The notes under the pieces were generated by a model, which was given only the letters and a program-made list of their open reading frames with translations, did not search any database and was not told the origin of the DNA. Both the position numbers and the translations under genes were made by a program. DNA of 64,000 nucleotides from CAVONV01 sp963697355 (GTDB lineage Bacteria > Acidobacteriota > Vicinamibacteria > Marinacidobacterales > DATDRI01), in assembly GCA_963697355.1 (NCBI GenBank), contig CAVONV010000004.1, positions 516,248 through 580,247 of the forward strand. Direction: 5' to 3'. Position 1 is the stretch's first letter, and each line of letters opens with the position of its first letter. Positions 34,368 to 42,017 of the stretch are shown here, piece after piece.

Positions 34368-34870
34368 TCAGTGGCCAGTTAAGAAGAAGACAGAGGCCAG
34401 TCCGCCCACGGATAGCTTGGGGCGGACCCGCCGAAGCCAACAGGGTGACGCAATAGGCGAAGGCGGGTGACCAGTAAGTGTCACCAGTGAATAGTCACCA
34501 GTGACCAGTACCCAGTGATCAGTGAAGAGTACGCAGTAAACGGTGAATAGAGCTGGAGTCTTATGAATCCTCACCGTCAATAGTGAAGTATTCGACCGAG
34601 TTCTCTTTCGCTTGAGAGATGAGCTCTCCACAAAACAAATGAGCTTTGTCGGCCATGGAATTCAGCATGCGACTTCGAAGATCTTCTGGGCGACCGTACG
34701 TGCACGTTGGTAGACAACAAGATCCCTGAAGCTCCTCGCATGACCGAGACGACTAGTCAGAATCTGCTCCTACTGGTAACTGGTCACTCTTTGATTTACT
34801 CTTTACTGTCTACCCGTTTACTGTTCACTCTTCACTGATTACTGGTAACTGTTCACTGGTAACTGTCTAG
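34349..34870. repeat. Composite short-unit repeat region (CAGTGACCAGT family)
   Basis: A 500-base gap made largely of degenerate copies of a CAGTGACCAGTAAT-like unit. Direct copies lie at 34349-34379 and 34468-34550, and reverse-complement copies (ACTGGTAACTGTTCACT type) at about 34771-34870. A GC-rich dispersed repeat is embedded at 34391-34475. No gene is recognisable. The unit spacing is irregular and there are no unique spacers, so it is not a CRISPR array. Confidence 0.75.
34391..34475 (-). repeat. GC-rich dispersed repeat, family 1 copy A
   Basis: An 85-base segment whose reverse complement recurs at 56547-56627 with four substitutions and one 4-base gap. The shared core includes CAGAGGCCAGTCCGCC and GGGGCGGACCCGCCGAAG. 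Both copies are bordered by CAGTGA-type units. Strand is relative to copy B taken as plus. Confidence 0.85.
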
Positions 34871-34880
34871 TTGTAACCGC

Positions 34881-35990
34881 CTACTTCTTTCCCTCCAAGA
34901 GGTGCTCCCACGCGTCGTTGAGGTCCAAGTGCCTCGTAATGCCTACGAGGCGGGTACATACATCCGGTGGGATGGGGATGCCGGTGGCCCGCCTTTCTTG
35001 CTCCATCTCCCACTCCGGCTCTCCCGGGTAGTAGACCGTCGGTGAGTCTTTGGAGCCTCCGCGAGCGGTAATTTTGCGGAGAAGAACGTCGATCCGATTT
35101 CGAAATTCCACCCACGGGCCATAGGCGCCGATCTTGATCGCGGCGAGCACATGCCCGTTTTTGGCCACGCCCGGTCGGGGACCCTCCGCGCCGGAGAGCT
35201 CCTGCCCGAAGTGGCCTCCGGACAGCACGCCACAAAGAATGTCTATCGCAAGCCCCAGTCCAAAGCCCTTGTGGGCTGCGGTCTCAGGTCGGCTACCCAA
35301 TGGCAGGAATCGTAGGGCCTCGAGCGCCTCTCTAGGATCCGTCGTGGGCCGGCCTTGAGCGTCGAGTGCCCAGCCTTCGGGGATGGTTTCTTTCCTTTTC
35401 TGGGCGTCCTCGATCTTTGAACGGGAGACGACACTCGTTGACATATCCAAAACGAAGGGGCTCTTGTTCTCTGCGGCTGGGATGGCAACCGCGAGAGGGT
35501 TGGTTCCCAACATCGCCTCTTGTCCGCCCAATGGAACCACCATCGGAGATCCATTGCTCATGGCAACCCCGATCATGTGCTGTTCGAGTGCCTTTCGGGC
35601 GTAGTAGCCGGCCATGCCGAAATCGTTGCTGTGGCGGACCGCAATGAGGGCAACGCCGTGCTTGTTTGCCTTGTTGAGTGCCAGCTCCATGGCAGCCGTC
35701 GCGACGACAGGTCCTGGTCCGTTGTCACCGTCGACCGTGGCCGCGGCGATCGATTGATGGACCACCTTGATATTGGGGGTCGGGTTGACGAGTCCGGCCG
35801 ATAGGCGCTCCGCATGGTAGGGGAGTCGTGCTACACCCTCACTTTCTACGCCTGCCAAGTCGGCCGCCACCATCATATCGGCGATTTTGGTGGCATCTTT
35901 GGGCGGGATCCGCAGTCGTTTGAAGACTTCGCGTACGAAGTAGTGAAGTCGACCGGGGCGTGCGTAAAGTGTTTCTTCCATCACCAACAT
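34881..35990 (-). CDS. Ldh-family (malate/L-lactate/ureidoglycolate) dehydrogenase
   Basis: A 369-residue NAD(P)-dependent 2-hydroxyacid oxidoreductase of the Ldh_2 family, which is unrelated to classical lactate dehydrogenase. Landmarks are ADLAGVESEGVARLPYH (with the family's DxxGxxSHG-like loop), ALIAVRHSNDFGMAGYYARKA, VPLGGQEAMLGTNPLAVAIP, VLDMSTSVVSRSKIEDA and KGFGLGLAIDILCGVLSGG. In this family a His usually follows the S in the first loop; here it reads ESEG, a variation. The substrate cannot be assigned. It stands alone between two repeat-containing gaps. Confidence 0.85.
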   Translation of the reverse strand: MLVMEETLYARPGRLHYFVREVFKRLRIPPKDATKIADMMVAADLAGVESEGVARLPYHAERLSAGLVNPTPNIKVVHQSIAAATVDGDNGPGPVVATAAMELALNKANKHGVALIAVRHSNDFGMAGYYARKALEQHMIGVAMSNGSPMVVPLGGQEAMLGTNPLAVAIPAAENKSPFVLDMSTSVVSRSKIEDAQKRKETIPEGWALDAQGRPTTDPREALEALRFLPLGSRPETAAHKGFGLGLAIDILCGVLSGGHFGQELSGAEGPRPGVAKNGHVLAAIKIGAYGPWVEFRNRIDVLLRKITARGGSKDSPTVYYPGEPEWEMEQERRATGIPIPPDVCTRLVGITRHLDLNDAWEHLLEGKK

Positions 35991-36187
35991 CCATGCCGCT
36001 TGGGGGGTTGAAGAGCGGCATCCTACAGCTACCCGCGGCCGTTGTCAAAGCCTTGCACCGGAAGGCCTGAAATCGAGAACTCAGGACTTTTGAGGTCCAT
36101 TGATTCCGCACTCTGAGCTCAGGTTGTCACGCTTCTTGGTTTCTCGATTTCCTGAGTTCTTTATTTCTTCTGTGGACGCTCGCGTCC

Positions 36188-36919
36188 TCACGAGCGGCCC
36201 TTGATGTAGTCTCTCGCCTCGTAGGCCAGGCCTGTCATGTCTTTTGATTCATCCGAAGCGAGATACACGAATACGGGGGCGATATCTTCGGGCGTGGGAA
36301 GGGTGAGTGGGTCTTCATCCGGGTAGGCTAAAGCACGCATCTCGGTACGGGTTCCTGCGGGATTGACGCTGTTCACACGAATGCCGTAGGGCCGGAGCTC
36401 TTCGGCCAGCACTTGGGTGAAGCCTTCCACGCCAAACTTCGAGACCGCGTAGGGTCCCCAATTTGGCTTGCCCTTGCGTCCCACGCCGGAGCTGACATTG
36501 ATGACGGATCCCTCGCCACGTTTGATGATGGCGGGGATGAGAGGCCGAGTGACGTAGAAGAGGCTCGACGTATTGATGCGGATGACCTCGTCCCATGTTT
36601 GAGGTTCCACTTCCTGGATGGGGGCCCGTTTACCTAGGATGCTCGCATTGTTGATCAGGACACCAAGATCGGGGAATCGAGTGAGGGCCGCTTCTGCGAG
36701 TTTCTCTGCATCGCCGGGATTCCCTATGTCGGCGGCAAGGTAGCCGACTTCGGGGCCGATTCTGGCAAGCTCCTCCGCCGTTTCCGCCAGACGAGCTTCC
36801 GTTCGACCGGAAAGGAAAACGCGAGCCCCTTCCTGCAAGAAGACTCTTGCGATGCCTTTGCCGATACCTCTACTGGATCCAGTGATTAGCGCTGCTTTTC
36901 CTTCTAGTTTTCCATTCAC
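36188..36919 (-). CDS. SDR-family oxidoreductase
   Basis: A 243-residue short-chain dehydrogenase/reductase. The cofactor motif is ITGSSRGIGKGIA (residues 13-25), followed by the NN(A) motif VLINNASIL, active-site Ser in VINVSSGVG and the catalytic YAVSK. The arginine in SGRTEARLAE after beta-2 favours NADP(H). The C-terminal ASDESKDMTGLAYEARD resembles the substrate-side of 3-oxoacyl-ACP reductase relatives, but the substrate is open. It starts with GTG at 36919. Divergent from the GT2 gene. Confidence 0.9.
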   Translation of the reverse strand: MNGKLEGKAALITGSSRGIGKGIARVFLQEGARVFLSGRTEARLAETAEELARIGPEVGYLAADIGNPGDAEKLAEAALTRFPDLGVLINNASILGKRAPIQEVEPQTWDEVIRINTSSLFYVTRPLIPAIIKRGEGSVINVSSGVGRKGKPNWGPYAVSKFGVEGFTQVLAEELRPYGIRVNSVNPAGTRTEMRALAYPDEDPLTLPTPEDIAPVFVYLASDESKDMTGLAYEARDYIKGRS

Positions 36920-37032
36920 AATCCGCGTATTTTAGGGCGGTTGGCTCGGTCCGGCAAGGAAAAGGATGGGCGACCGGACACTCGTTATTGGAGGTGCAGC
37001 CGAGATACAATATCGCGGATCGGAACGACCGA

Positions 37033-37962
37033 ATGACACAACCACCCGAGCTCAGTATTGTCGCTCCCATATTCAACGAAGAGTCTAATATCCCGGGGCT
37101 CCATCGGCGTCTCGGCGTCGTGCTCCAAGAGCTCGCGTTGCCCTATGAGATCGTCTATGTCGACGATGGGAGCTCGGACCGGTCGGCAGAGCTGCTCCGG
37201 GATTTGGCCGGGTCAGATCCGCGAGTGATCGTCATCCTCTTGAGCCGCAACTTCGGGCACCAGCTCGCGCTTAGTGCCGGGCTCGATCATGCGCGCGGCG
37301 ACGCCGTCGTTTTGATGGATTCCGATCTCCAGGACCCACCGGAAGTCATCCCCGAACTGGTTGGTCGCTGGAAAGAGGGATTCGATGTCGTCTGCGCCCG
37401 GAGGAAGACCCGGCCGGGCGAGTCGGCGTTCAAGCGGGGGACGGCCTTCGTCTTTTATCGACTATTGAGGAGTATTGCCCTTGTAGATATCCCGGCTGAT
37501 ACGGGCGACTTCCGACTGCTCTCCCGCAAAGCGGCTGACGCGCTCTGTAGTATTCGGGAGAGAAGTCGCTTCTTGAGAGGATTGGTCTCTTGGGTGGGCT
37601 TCCGACAGAGCGAAGTGTTTTTCGACCGCCCCGCCCGTTCCAGCGGAGAGAGCAAGTACCGACCCTTCGAAATGATCCGCTTGGCCACGACGGCTGCTTA
37701 CTCTTTTAGCCGGGCACCGGTATGGCTACTCGGCGTTGCGGGAACCGTCGTGTGTATCGGTTCCGCTATTGCCTTGGTGCTCGGCGCCTCGGCCCTCGCC
37801 AGCGGGTTGTTCTTTCTTGGCGGCGTGCAGCTTATCGGTCTCTGGGTGGTCGGACAATACGTCGCTATCATCGCGGATGAGGTCCGCGAGAGACCTTTGT
37901 ATCTCGTGCGGGAATCCCTCAACTATCAGTCGAGCTTGTCGAGGCCTGCCAATGAGGCATAA
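37033..37962 (+). CDS. GT2 glycosyltransferase, GtrB/DPM1-like polyprenyl-phosphate sugar synthase
   Basis: A 309-residue enzyme that links a sugar to a polyprenyl phosphate carrier. The GT-A domain shows LSIVAPIFNEESNIPGLHRR, VDDGSSDRSAELLR, the metal-binding VLMDSDLQDPPEVI and DFRLLSRKAADAL. Two C-terminal membrane helices (about 225-250 and 258-280) and the RPLYLVRES end are typical of the GtrB/DPM1 group. ATG 37033 was chosen because the PPELSIV strand begins right after it; the frame runs up to a TTG at 36988. It converges on and overlaps by 37 bases the PMT-like gene that may use its product. Confidence 0.88.
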   Translation: MTQPPELSIVAPIFNEESNIPGLHRRLGVVLQELALPYEIVYVDDGSSDRSAELLRDLAGSDPRVIVILLSRNFGHQLALSAGLDHARGDAVVLMDSDLQDPPEVIPELVGRWKEGFDVVCARRKTRPGESAFKRGTAFVFYRLLRSIALVDIPADTGDFRLLSRKAADALCSIRERSRFLRGLVSWVGFRQSEVFFDRPARSSGESKYRPFEMIRLATTAAYSFSRAPVWLLGVAGTVVCIGSAIALVLGASALASGLFFLGGVQLIGLWVVGQYVAIIADEVRERPLYLVRESLNYQSSLSRPANEA

Positions 37963-39803
37963 GCAGCGAAATACTCTCCATATTTGCCACTCCAGTAGAT
38001 GACCAAGCCGCACACAATCAATGCAGCGCCGATCCGTTCTGATCGCCCGCGATTCGCGAGAGACGCAACGCTCGCCCCAGCCGTCACAGCTATCCAGGGT
38101 CCTACGTAGACGATCTCCTTGAGGTCCTTGAAAAGCCCTCCAGCCAGACCGCGCAGAGCTACAAGAAAAAGAAAGCTCAACCCGTAGGCGAGAAGCGTCC
38201 GAAATCCGCCAGGAAGGCAACTCCTCCTGGCCAGGACGATTCCGGCCCCCGCTAAGGCGAGGACGCCCAGTCCATAGAAGTGGCGCAAGCGGTCGAAAGC
38301 CATGAGGGTGCCGACCAACGGAGGTGTTTCCGCATCACCGCTGGAAACGCTCGATAGGTTCGGAAGGATCTCGTTGAGCAACGTGGCCGTGAACGAGGAG
38401 TAGAGAAGGAGTACGGTGGCGAGACCGGCTCCCGCCCCGATCGCCAGAACGCGCCAGGTCAGTTTTCGCTGGAGCAATGCGAAAAAGCCGATGAAGCTCG
38501 TCAAGTTGAAGAGGCTCGAGATGTAGGTCAGGAACGAAGCGAAGGTGGCCGCTCCGAAACCTGCCAATCGGCGGAGGCTCGATGGGTGGGCGGCCAATCC
38601 CGCTGCAGCGCAGATCGCGAAAACATCGAGAAGATGACCGACAATCGTCGGCCACATCGCGAGGAACAGACGGCTATACATGGGAGGTAGGAAAACAGCG
38701 AGCAGTGAAGCAGCCACGGCAGGTGCCCTTCCTAAGGTCAGGGCGGCCAATACGTACACCGCAACGACTTCCGCGGCGGCGGCGGCCAGCGCCGCGTACT
38801 TGAGGGCGTCTTCCACCAAATGGGGGTCGGTCGCGAGCCATGTAAAGGGAATGAAGAACAAAGGGGAATATGGAAAGGCGTAGTCGCGGCCTGCAACACG
38901 ACGAGGGTAGGCGGTCCGGACTTGCATCTGGGCTGCGACTCCTCGTTCCGGAATCGTTCCTTCGGCTTGGGCAAATGCGTAGACGTATCGGCGGTGGTTC
39001 CGAACGTCGGGATAAAAATAGCTCGGGTGAAAGATCCCCGTTCCTTTGATGAGGAAACTGATGAGGAAGAACAAGGCGATCCATTTCGATGCCCGGCGTG
39101 TTCGGCCGCCAACGGCAACGATTGCGGCAAGCAGCAGACCCGGGAGGACGATCTTCGAGCTCACATGTGCCAGTCCAAATGGATCGAAGGCGAAAGCCAT
39201 TGCCTGGATGAATCCCAAACTGAGTCCAACATAGAAAGACCCGGCGACACTAAATCCCGCCAGCAATCCCAGGAGAAAACCACCGCAGACCAGCATGCGG
39301 GGTGCAAAGTTCGAGATTGGACGAGGCGAGGGGAGGCGTTCGAGCCGCACCCAGTCCATAGCTATGCCGAGATGGGAGGGGCTGGGATCCTCTGTCACGA
39401 ACTCGAGTCGGAGCGGTCCCCCCTTGTAGCGGAAGGGGATGGAATGAGTACGGAATCGTCCCGGGCGTGCACTAAACGATGCCACCTGGTGCCCGGAGAG
39501 ATAAACACGAACTCGGGCGTGTTCGTCGAGGAAGCGAGCGTAACGGAGGTGCAGGCGGCCTTGGTCCGAGCCCGAGGGGGACGCGATGAAAGGCAGATCG
39601 ATAGTGGCTCGCGTTCCGGTCCAACGAAAGCTGACGGGAGGTCGTTCCTCACTTTCGGTGAAGCCGTCGAGATAGTCGCCGGTTGAAGGGCCGACGTCGA
39701 AGTCGATGGGCCCACCAACATACGCAGCCAAACAAATGAGCCCTTCGGTAATGAGAAGAAGCCCGAGAAGACTGGCCGCTGTCTTTATGACGGTCGCTCT
39801 CAT
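37926..39803 (-). CDS. PMT/ArnT-like integral membrane protein with N-terminal beta-sandwich
   Basis: A 625-residue polytopic protein. After TM1 (about 9-28) comes a periplasmic beta-rich domain (about 40-165, ending DWVRLERL), then ten or more membrane helices. The YPDVRNHRRYVYAFAQ loop after a TM segment is reminiscent of the acidic, luminal first loop of GT-C glycosyltransferases, although the classical DE/ED motif is not exact. It probably transfers a sugar from a polyprenyl-linked donor, which fits the overlapping convergent GT2 gene. It follows the thioredoxin gene with a 4-base ATGA overlap at the end of the ccm run. Confidence 0.62.
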   Translation of the reverse strand: MRATVIKTAASLLGLLLITEGLICLAAYVGGPIDFDVGPSTGDYLDGFTESEERPPVSFRWTGTRATIDLPFIASPSGSDQGRLHLRYARFLDEHARVRVYLSGHQVASFSARPGRFRTHSIPFRYKGGPLRLEFVTEDPSPSHLGIAMDWVRLERLPSPRPISNFAPRMLVCGGFLLGLLAGFSVAGSFYVGLSLGFIQAMAFAFDPFGLAHVSSKIVLPGLLLAAIVAVGGRTRRASKWIALFFLISFLIKGTGIFHPSYFYPDVRNHRRYVYAFAQAEGTIPERGVAAQMQVRTAYPRRVAGRDYAFPYSPLFFIPFTWLATDPHLVEDALKYAALAAAAAEVVAVYVLAALTLGRAPAVAASLLAVFLPPMYSRLFLAMWPTIVGHLLDVFAICAAAGLAAHPSSLRRLAGFGAATFASFLTYISSLFNLTSFIGFFALLQRKLTWRVLAIGAGAGLATVLLLYSSFTATLLNEILPNLSSVSSGDAETPPLVGTLMAFDRLRHFYGLGVLALAGAGIVLARRSCLPGGFRTLLAYGLSFLFLVALRGLAGGLFKDLKEIVYVGPWIAVTAGASVASLANRGRSERIGAALIVCGLVIYWSGKYGEYFAAYASLAGLDKLD

Positions 39804-40300
39804 TGCTCCCCGAGAAGATACTCCGAGATCTTCACGATCTCGTCTCGAGTCATGGGCGAATAGCGTCTCACGGAAGGTTTTCCCGTGCGGTCGAAAAAGA
39901 ACGTGGCAGGGATCTTTCCTGTCCAGTGAGGGTCGATGGCTCGAGTGAACTTCTCCGGATCCTCGCGCTTCCTAACGTAAACGGGAAATCCCGGATTCTC
40001 CTTTTGGAGGAAGGGGATGAGATCGGTCTCGACCCGGTCGGGCGGATCCGCCGAAACCGAAATGACCACAAATCCTTGATCTCGATAGGTTTTCTCTAGA
40101 GCCACGATTTCCGGAAACTCCACGAGACATGGTGGACACCAGGTCGCCCAGAAGTTTAGCAGAACGACCTTGCCCTTATGAACAGCAATGAGCTCTTTGA
40201 TTTCTTGGGCGCTGACGAGGCGGGCAGGCTCGGGAGCCGAGCGACCGCTACTGAACGCCAGCGCGGACATGACGATTGTCCACAGGAATCGCGCGGCCAT
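39800..40300 (-). CDS. TlpA/ResA/CcmG-like exported thioredoxin
   Basis: A 166-residue membrane-anchored or secreted thioredoxin-fold protein. It has an N-terminal hydrophobic segment (about 3-20) and the active site NFWATWCPPCLVEFP (CPPC, about residues 54-57), with a cis-Pro region KIPATFFFDRTGK. In cytochrome c maturation such proteins reduce the apocytochrome CXXCH thiols. It lies directly downstream of ccmC and ccmD on the same strand, which supports that job. Its stop overlaps the start of the PMT-like gene by 4 bases. Confidence 0.87.
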   Translation of the reverse strand: MAARFLWTIVMSALAFSSGRSAPEPARLVSAQEIKELIAVHKGKVVLLNFWATWCPPCLVEFPEIVALEKTYRDQGFVVISVSADPPDRVETDLIPFLQKENPGFPVYVRKREDPEKFTRAIDPHWTGKIPATFFFDRTGKPSVRRYSPMTRDEIVKISEYLLGEQ

Positions 40301-40313
40301 TGGGACCTGCGGT

Positions 40314-40448
40314 CTACTTCTTGTCTTCGAGCAGACGTTGGAGGGTGTCGATTTCTCGCTGCAGCTTCTTCTGTTTGCCCGCGAGGCGGAGCATGTAGAC
40401 GAAGAGAGCCACCCATATGATGGTATAGGAAAGAAACAGATAGGTCAT
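40314..40448 (-). CDS. ccmD: CcmD-like small heme-exporter subunit
   Basis: A 44-codon gene encoding MTYLFLSYTIIWVALFVYML, then a short charged helix ending LLEDKK. One membrane helix (about 3-22) with a basic, coiled cytosolic tail is the CcmD pattern. Its ATG overlaps the ccmC stop by four bases (ATGA), and the next gene is a CcmG-type thioredoxin. CcmD helps release heme-loaded CcmE from CcmABC. The assignment rests on size, topology and position. Confidence 0.78.
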   Translation of the reverse strand: MTYLFLSYTIIWVALFVYMLRLAGKQKKLQREIDTLQRLLEDKK

Positions 40449-41128
40449 ATTGCCTCGAGCTCTTTGTGTAGATGTTCAATATCCTCTTGAGCCCGTTCAA
40501 TGGAAAGACGCCTGTCGAGCATCCAGAGGTAAAGGAAAAGAAACGCCAACAAACTTACCATCAAAGCGTGAAACATTTGAGGGTGAAGCCCTGAGCCCGG
40601 TCCACCCATGATGACGGGTTGAGGGTGTTGCGTGCGCCACCATCGGATGGAGAAGTGGACGATAGGAACATCAACGAAACCGATGATGCCTGCTACGGCG
40701 GCCAAGTTCGCTCTTTTGGTGTCATCAGGAATGTAGCGCCGGAGCATCAGGTAGCCCACGTATATCAACCACAAAACCAGTGCCGTGGTCAGTCTGGCAT
40801 CCCAGGTCCAGTAAATTCCCCACGCCGGTTTCGCCCACAGGGGGCCGGTGATGAGCCCTATGGTGGTGAAGAGGACGCCGATTTCTGCCGAGGCCAGCGC
40901 CGTCTGGTCGTAGATCCTGTCGCGAGTGACGAGGTAGGCGACACTCCCGCCGAATACCACCCCAAAGGCGAGAAACGCGATCCACCATGAGGCAACGTGG
41001 AAGTAGAAGATGCGCTGGACATCGCCCATAGTCTTTTCCGTGGGGGCGTAGACAAAGGCCATATACAACGCCAGGATAACGCTCACCAGGCAAAGATAAG
41101 GAACTGCATTGAAAAAGGCTCGTTTCAT
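40445..41128 (-). CDS. ccmC: CcmC heme-handling membrane protein
   Basis: A 227-residue protein with six membrane helices that presents heme to CcmE. The tryptophan-rich WWD signature is clear in WAKPAWGIYWTWDARLT (about 96-112). The flanking histidines appear in FHVASWW (before it) and VPIVHFSIRWW (after it), both as in the family. It leads an operon ccmC-ccmD-thioredoxin-PMT-like. ccmA, ccmB, ccmE and ccmF are not in the window. Confidence 0.92.
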   Translation of the reverse strand: MKRAFFNAVPYLCLVSVILALYMAFVYAPTEKTMGDVQRIFYFHVASWWIAFLAFGVVFGGSVAYLVTRDRIYDQTALASAEIGVLFTTIGLITGPLWAKPAWGIYWTWDARLTTALVLWLIYVGYLMLRRYIPDDTKRANLAAVAGIIGFVDVPIVHFSIRWWRTQHPQPVIMGGPGSGLHPQMFHALMVSLLAFLFLYLWMLDRRLSIERAQEDIEHLHKELEAI

Positions 41129-41197
41129 GGTTCTAGCTAGTATGCCTCCAGAATTCCGAAATCACATCTAGATCATATATCAAGTTCCGCCATCTCG

Positions 41198-41282
41198 TGT
41201 TGACATCGTCAACATTTCCGAACGCTGTGAGGTCAGGCCCCGGGGCGTTCGGAAACTGTGGAAAACTCCCCCAGGCCTGACC
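41198..41282. repeat. Nested inverted repeats in the ccmC/sagB divergent gap
   Basis: Three perfect inverted repeats lie close together: TGTTGAC/GTCAACA (41198-41204, 41208-41214), TTTCCGAACG/CGTTCGGAAA (41215-41224, 41246-41255) and GGTCAGGCC/GGCCTGACC (41231-41239, 41274-41282). The second and third interlock. They could be operators, a structured RNA or a small mobile-repeat remnant. Confidence 0.6.
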
Positions 41283-41318
41283 CCAACTCTGATTTCAGCA
41301 CTGTCTCGTTGGATCTCT

Positions 41319-41324
41319 TATAAT
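41319..41324 (+). promoter_or_regulatory. -10 box upstream of the nitroreductase gene
   Basis: A perfect TATAAT lies 42 bases before the ATG at 41366. No good -35 hexamer is found at 16-18 bases upstream, so activation or an alternative promoter type is possible. Confidence 0.35.
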
Positions 41325-41365
41325 GACAAGTAATATTTCTGCTCCTAAGAAGGAAGATAAGAGTT

Positions 41366-41974
41366 ATGGTACGTTCCGCTGGATCGATCAGCTTGCCCAG
41401 GCCTAAATTGAGAGGGGAGATCTCTGTCGCTGAGACCATCAAGAAGAGACGCTCTATTCGGGACTTTGTCGATGCGACCTTGAGACTTCGGGAGGTTTCT
41501 CAGCTTCTTTGGGCGGCACAAGGCGTGACGGCGGGGGACGGTGGGCGGGCCGTGCCCTCGGCAGGTGCCCTTTACCCTTTGGCGACTTATCTCGTTGTAG
41601 GTCAGGTGCGAGGTTTGGATGTAGGCGCCTACAAGTATCATCCGCGAGGACACGCCCTTACACAGGTGACCAACAAGGATTTGAGAGAACCGATGGCTGC
41701 GACGGCGGAACAGGAATGGATCTCCGATGCCTCCGTCATTTTGGCGTGGTCCGCCGTGTACGGCCGTACGACGAGAACCTATGGTGAGCGCGGTAGACTT
41801 TACGTTCACATGGAAGTTGGGCATGCCGTACAGAGTGCTTCGTTGCAGGCGGTCGCTTTGAACCTGGGGTCGGTGGTCGTGGGGGCCATCGATGAAGATG
41901 AAGTGCGCCGTATGCTCCGCCTGCCCAAATACCAGGTACCGCTTTGCCTCATGCCGGTGGGCCGGCCTGCTTAG
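41366..41974 (+). CDS. SagB-type nitroreductase-fold dehydrogenase
   Basis: A 202-residue FMN-dependent oxidoreductase of the SagB/ThcOx group. The FMN-binding KKRRSIRDFVD lies near residue 28, the QLLWAAQGVT and AVPSAGALYPLATYLVV segments are the SagB hallmark, and SASLQAVALNLGSVVVGAID is the nitroreductase-fold helix. In peptide natural-product clusters this fold oxidises azolines, but no precursor peptide or cyclodehydratase is near, so a stand-alone redox role is more likely. It is followed 43 bases later by the acyl-CoA synthetase gene, probably in one transcript. Confidence 0.83.
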   Translation: MVRSAGSISLPRPKLRGEISVAETIKKRRSIRDFVDATLRLREVSQLLWAAQGVTAGDGGRAVPSAGALYPLATYLVVGQVRGLDVGAYKYHPRGHALTQVTNKDLREPMAATAEQEWISDASVILAWSAVYGRTTRTYGERGRLYVHMEVGHAVQSASLQAVALNLGSVVVGAIDEDEVRRMLRLPKYQVPLCLMPVGRPA

Positions 41975-42017
41975 CCTGTCTGTTGGTATTGGAGTCTGAT
42001 TCAGGAGACGAGCATAG

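Noticed and set aside
34349..34550. CRISPR-like array of CAGTGACCAGT units
   Set aside because: Units are short, degenerate and irregularly spaced, with no unique spacers of constant length and no cas genes.
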